A DNA stretch of 5,547 nucleotides from Actinomycetes bacterium. GTDB taxonomy: Bacteria > Actinomycetota > Acidimicrobiia > Acidimicrobiales > RAAP-2. A program made the position numbers and the translations under genes. The notes beneath the pieces were generated by a model that was given only the letters and a program-made list of their open reading frames with translations, had not been told where the DNA came from and searched no databases. Each line of letters opens with the position of its first letter. The first letter of the stretch is position 1. Of the stretch, positions 4,313 through 5,547 are shown in pieces. The stretch spans positions 1-5,547 of the forward strand of contig JAKBCT010000072.1 in NCBI GenBank assembly GCA_021807655.1, read 5' to 3'.

Positions 4313-5185
4313 TTAAGCGGCTTTCTTAAGAGCCGCGGTGGTTAAGTATTGCATCTCAAACGTGACTGGTGAGACCTGTCCGATCGAAGCGTGTCGGCGG
4401 CGACGGTTGTAACGGTCCTCGATCCACTCTCCAACCGCGAGTCGCGCACCCTTTTTGGTGGGCCACACGCGCCGGTAGTAGAACTCGGTTTTCAAGGTCG
4501 CGAAGAACGACTCGGCCATCGCGTTATCCCAGCACACGCCGGTGTAACCCATGGAACGTGTAATGCCATTGGTCGCGGCGAACGTGGTGATCTGCTCACT
4601 TGCGTATTGGGTCCCTCGGTCGGAATGGAAAATGACGTGAGATGGTCGTGATCCACGTAGCTCGATCGCCATCTTCAACGCGTCCTCGACGAGGTCGGCG
4701 CGCATGTGCTCATCAATCGCCCAGCCGATCACCCGACGCGAGTGTGCGTCGATCACCGTGGCGCAGTAGAGCCAGCCTTCCCAGGTGCGCAGGTAGGTGA
4801 TGTCGCCGATCCAAATCCGATTGAGCGCACCAGTGTCGAACTGGCGCTTCACCGCGTCAACGGGGTAGCTGTCGGCACCGTCGATGATCGTCGTCGTCTT
4901 CCATCTCTTGGGACACACGCCCTTTAAGCCCAGTTTGGCCATGGTCTTGGCGACGGTCTTTCTCGAGATGACCTCGCCGTCCTCACGCAAGTCCATGAGG
5001 ATCTTGGGTGCTCCCGAGACCTCGTCGGACTCCCCGTGGAACCAGGTGACTTTTTGTTCGATGCGCTCTTGGCGCAGCGCTCGAGGCGACACCGGGCGCT
5101 TGCACCAGGCGTAGTAGCCCGAGCGCGACACCTCGAGCAGTCGCACCATGCGAGTGACCGTGAAATTGGCCTTCTCCGCGCGCAT
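4313..5185 (-). CDS. IS3-family transposase OrfB (DDE catalytic domain)
   Basis: OrfB supplies the integrase-like catalytic core of the IS3 transposase, normally made as the C-terminal part of the OrfAB fusion. The 290-aa frame opens with the family's typical region (AEKANFTV, then VSRSGYYAW at 19-27), has a helix-turn-helix-like middle (about 35-90) and the retroviral-integrase-like core. The triad is visible: Asp128 in IGDITY, Asp189 in HSDRGTQY, and Glu225 in AMAESFF, with the exact D-35-E spacing and Lys232 seven residues after the Glu. ATG 5185 overlaps the orfA stop as TGATG, allowing coupled reinitiation. The frame is open upstream to the A7 site, so frameshifting gives a fusion of about 398 aa. 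The C-terminus (HASIGQVSPVTFE) is complete. No disabling mutation is seen. Confidence 0.95.
   Translation of the reverse strand: MRAEKANFTVTRMVRLLEVSRSGYYAWCKRPVSPRALRQERIEQKVTWFHGESDEVSGAPKILMDLREDGEVISRKTVAKTMAKLGLKGVCPKRWKTTTIIDGADSYPVDAVKRQFDTGALNRIWIGDITYLRTWEGWLYCATVIDAHSRRVIGWAIDEHMRADLVEDALKMAIELRGSRPSHVIFHSDRGTQYASEQITTFAATNGITRSMGYTGVCWDNAMAESFFATLKTEFYYRRVWPTKKGARLAVGEWIEDRYNRRRRHASIGQVSPVTFEMQYLTTAALKKAA
4317..4336 (-). terminator. Hairpin at the 3' end of orfB
   Basis: GCGGCT (4317-4322) and AGCCGC (4331-4336) form a perfect six-base stem covering the last codons of orfB. No T run follows on the minus strand, so it is not a standard intrinsic terminator. It may instead stabilise the message or limit read-through. 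The biology is inferred; the inverted repeat is plain. Confidence 0.3.
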
Positions 5186-5508
5186 CAGTTCGAACGCTTC
5201 TTGTTCGTATCCGAGGCTTCCTGGGCGAAGAAGACGGACGCTTTTTTTAGGAAAGCCCGGTCCAGTCTCAGGTCGGCGTTGTCCTTGCGCAGACGCAACA
5301 GCTCGGCGTGTTCACTCTCGGTCAGAGCGCGCTCACCGCCGGCCTGGCGGTCTTTGAAGTTCTTCACCCACCGACCCAGCGTTTGCTCTTGTAGACCGAG
5401 CTCTCGAGCAACGGTGGCGATCGGTCGGCCGGTGTTGACCACCAGTTTGACGGCTTCGTCTTTATATTCCGGGGTGAACCCCCGACGCGTACTTCCCATT
5501 TTGGACAT
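5185..5508 (-). CDS. IS3-family transposase OrfA (helix-turn-helix DNA-binding protein)
   Basis: OrfA binds the element's ends and regulates transposition, and it forms the N-terminal part of OrfAB. The 107-aa product has a transposase_8-type helix-turn-helix (FTPEYKDEAVKLVV, then ATVARELGLQEQTLGRWVKNF, about residues 11-51). A basic and leucine-rich helix follows (about 62-90, ESEHAELLRLRKDNADLRLD), resembling the leucine zipper used for multimerisation. It ends in TGA overlapping the orfB ATG. Two starts are possible. ATG 5508 lies six bases after a -10-like TGTAAG and could be leaderless. ATG 5499 (residue 4) has GAAGGG (5509-5514) nine bases upstream but needs a transcript starting farther out. 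I keep 5508 as the outer limit. Codons 88-89 (Lys-Lys) form the slippery site. Confidence 0.92.
   Translation of the reverse strand: MSKMGSTRRGFTPEYKDEAVKLVVNTGRPIATVARELGLQEQTLGRWVKNFKDRQAGGERALTESEHAELLRLRKDNADLRLDRAFLKKASVFFAQEASDTNKKRSN
5242..5248 (-). other. Programmed -1 ribosomal frameshift site (A7) joining orfA and orfB
   Basis: Seven consecutive A residues on the minus strand sit in phase as A-AAA-AAA relative to orfA (codons 88-89, Lys-Lys). A one-base backward slip continues as AGC GTC and runs through SLGYEQEAFELM directly into the orfB start region without a stop. The product has 89 OrfA residues plus 309 more. This matches the known IS3-family strategy, although many members use A6G; a downstream pseudoknot was not resolved by eye. 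Confidence 0.8.
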
Positions 5509-5513
5509 CCCTT

Positions 5514-5542
5514 CTTACAAGGTGTCTACCAAACGGGGTCAA
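5514..5542 (-). promoter_or_regulatory. Candidate transposase promoter with -35 inside the terminal repeat
   Basis: On the minus strand TTGACC (5537-5542, inside the inverted repeat) and TGTAAG (5514-5519) are 17 bases apart, matching sigma-70 -35 and -10 elements at 5/6 and 4/6. Transcription would begin at or next to ATG 5508, predicting a leaderless orfA message. Confidence 0.4.
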
Positions 5543-5547
5543 GGCCA
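5522..5547 (-). repeat. Terminal inverted repeat, orfA-proximal end
   Basis: Read on the minus strand it starts TGGCCTTGACCCCGTT and ends GGTAGACAC, pairing with 4284-4309 at 23 of 26 positions. The window ends exactly at the outer base of this repeat. Confidence 0.92.

Larger units (their letters stand above)
4284..5547 (-). mobile_element. Complete IS3-family insertion sequence (1264 bp)
   Basis: The element is bounded by 26-bp terminal inverted repeats beginning TGGCCTTGACCCCGTT, which match at 23 positions. It carries the two overlapping reading frames typical of IS3: orfA (helix-turn-helix protein) and orfB (DDE integrase), with an A7 frameshift site between them. Length, gene order and TG...CA ends fit the family, which transposes by copy-out/paste-in through a circular intermediate. 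Both frames and the catalytic triad are intact, so it may be active. A 3-4 bp target duplication (CCG or ACCG before 4284) cannot be tested, because the far flank lies beyond the window. I do not assign an IS3 subgroup. Confidence 0.93.

Noticed and set aside
1..5547. CRISPR array, phage genes, toxin-antitoxin or defence system
   Set aside because: No regularly spaced repeats and no matching domains; every intact gene is explained by molybdenum metabolism or the IS3 element.

Overview
The window suggests a chromosomal segment of a high-GC bacterium, most likely an actinobacterium. The reasons are strongly GC-biased codons, GTG starts, GTGA stop/start overlaps and weak TANNNT-type promoters. 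The exact lineage cannot be fixed from the sequence. About the first 3.9 kb is a molybdenum locus, then comes a gene-poor, AT-richer stretch of about 0.4 kb, and the window ends in a complete IS3-family insertion sequence.

Region 1-2000 (minus strand) is a molybdate/tungstate ABC importer: a secreted WtpA/ModA-type binding protein, followed with a GTGA overlap by a single polypeptide that joins the ModB-type permease to the ModC-type ATPase. The window edge cuts the fusion within its ATPase domain. Region 2001-2173 is a divergent promoter region with a candidate operator dyad and a structured leader. Region 2174-2877 (plus) is moaE-moaD, the two subunits of molybdopterin synthase, also with a GTGA overlap. 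Region 2820-3341 (minus) is a MogA/MoaB-type molybdopterin adenylyltransferase whose 3' end overlaps that of moaD by 58 bp in antisense. Region 3437-3871 (plus) is a MoaC-family protein that has lost several of the family's most conserved motifs, including Cys-His-Pro.

Together these genes would import the oxyanion, form the dithiolene of molybdopterin (MoaD/MoaE), adenylate it (Mog) and, if MoaC is active, make cyclic pyranopterin monophosphate upstream of that step. moaA, moeA and moeB are not in the window.

Region 3872-4283 has no convincing intact gene. It shows possible decayed coding on the minus strand and a short open frame running into the insertion sequence. Region 4284-5547 is the IS3-family element, 1264 bp, with 26-bp terminal inverted repeats (23 matches), orfA and orfB, and an in-phase A7 slippery site for a -1 frameshift that makes OrfAB. 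Its outer end coincides exactly with the window end. I found no convincing wholly new system. The best leads are the atypical MoaC, the permease-ATPase fusion and the moaD/mog antisense overlap.
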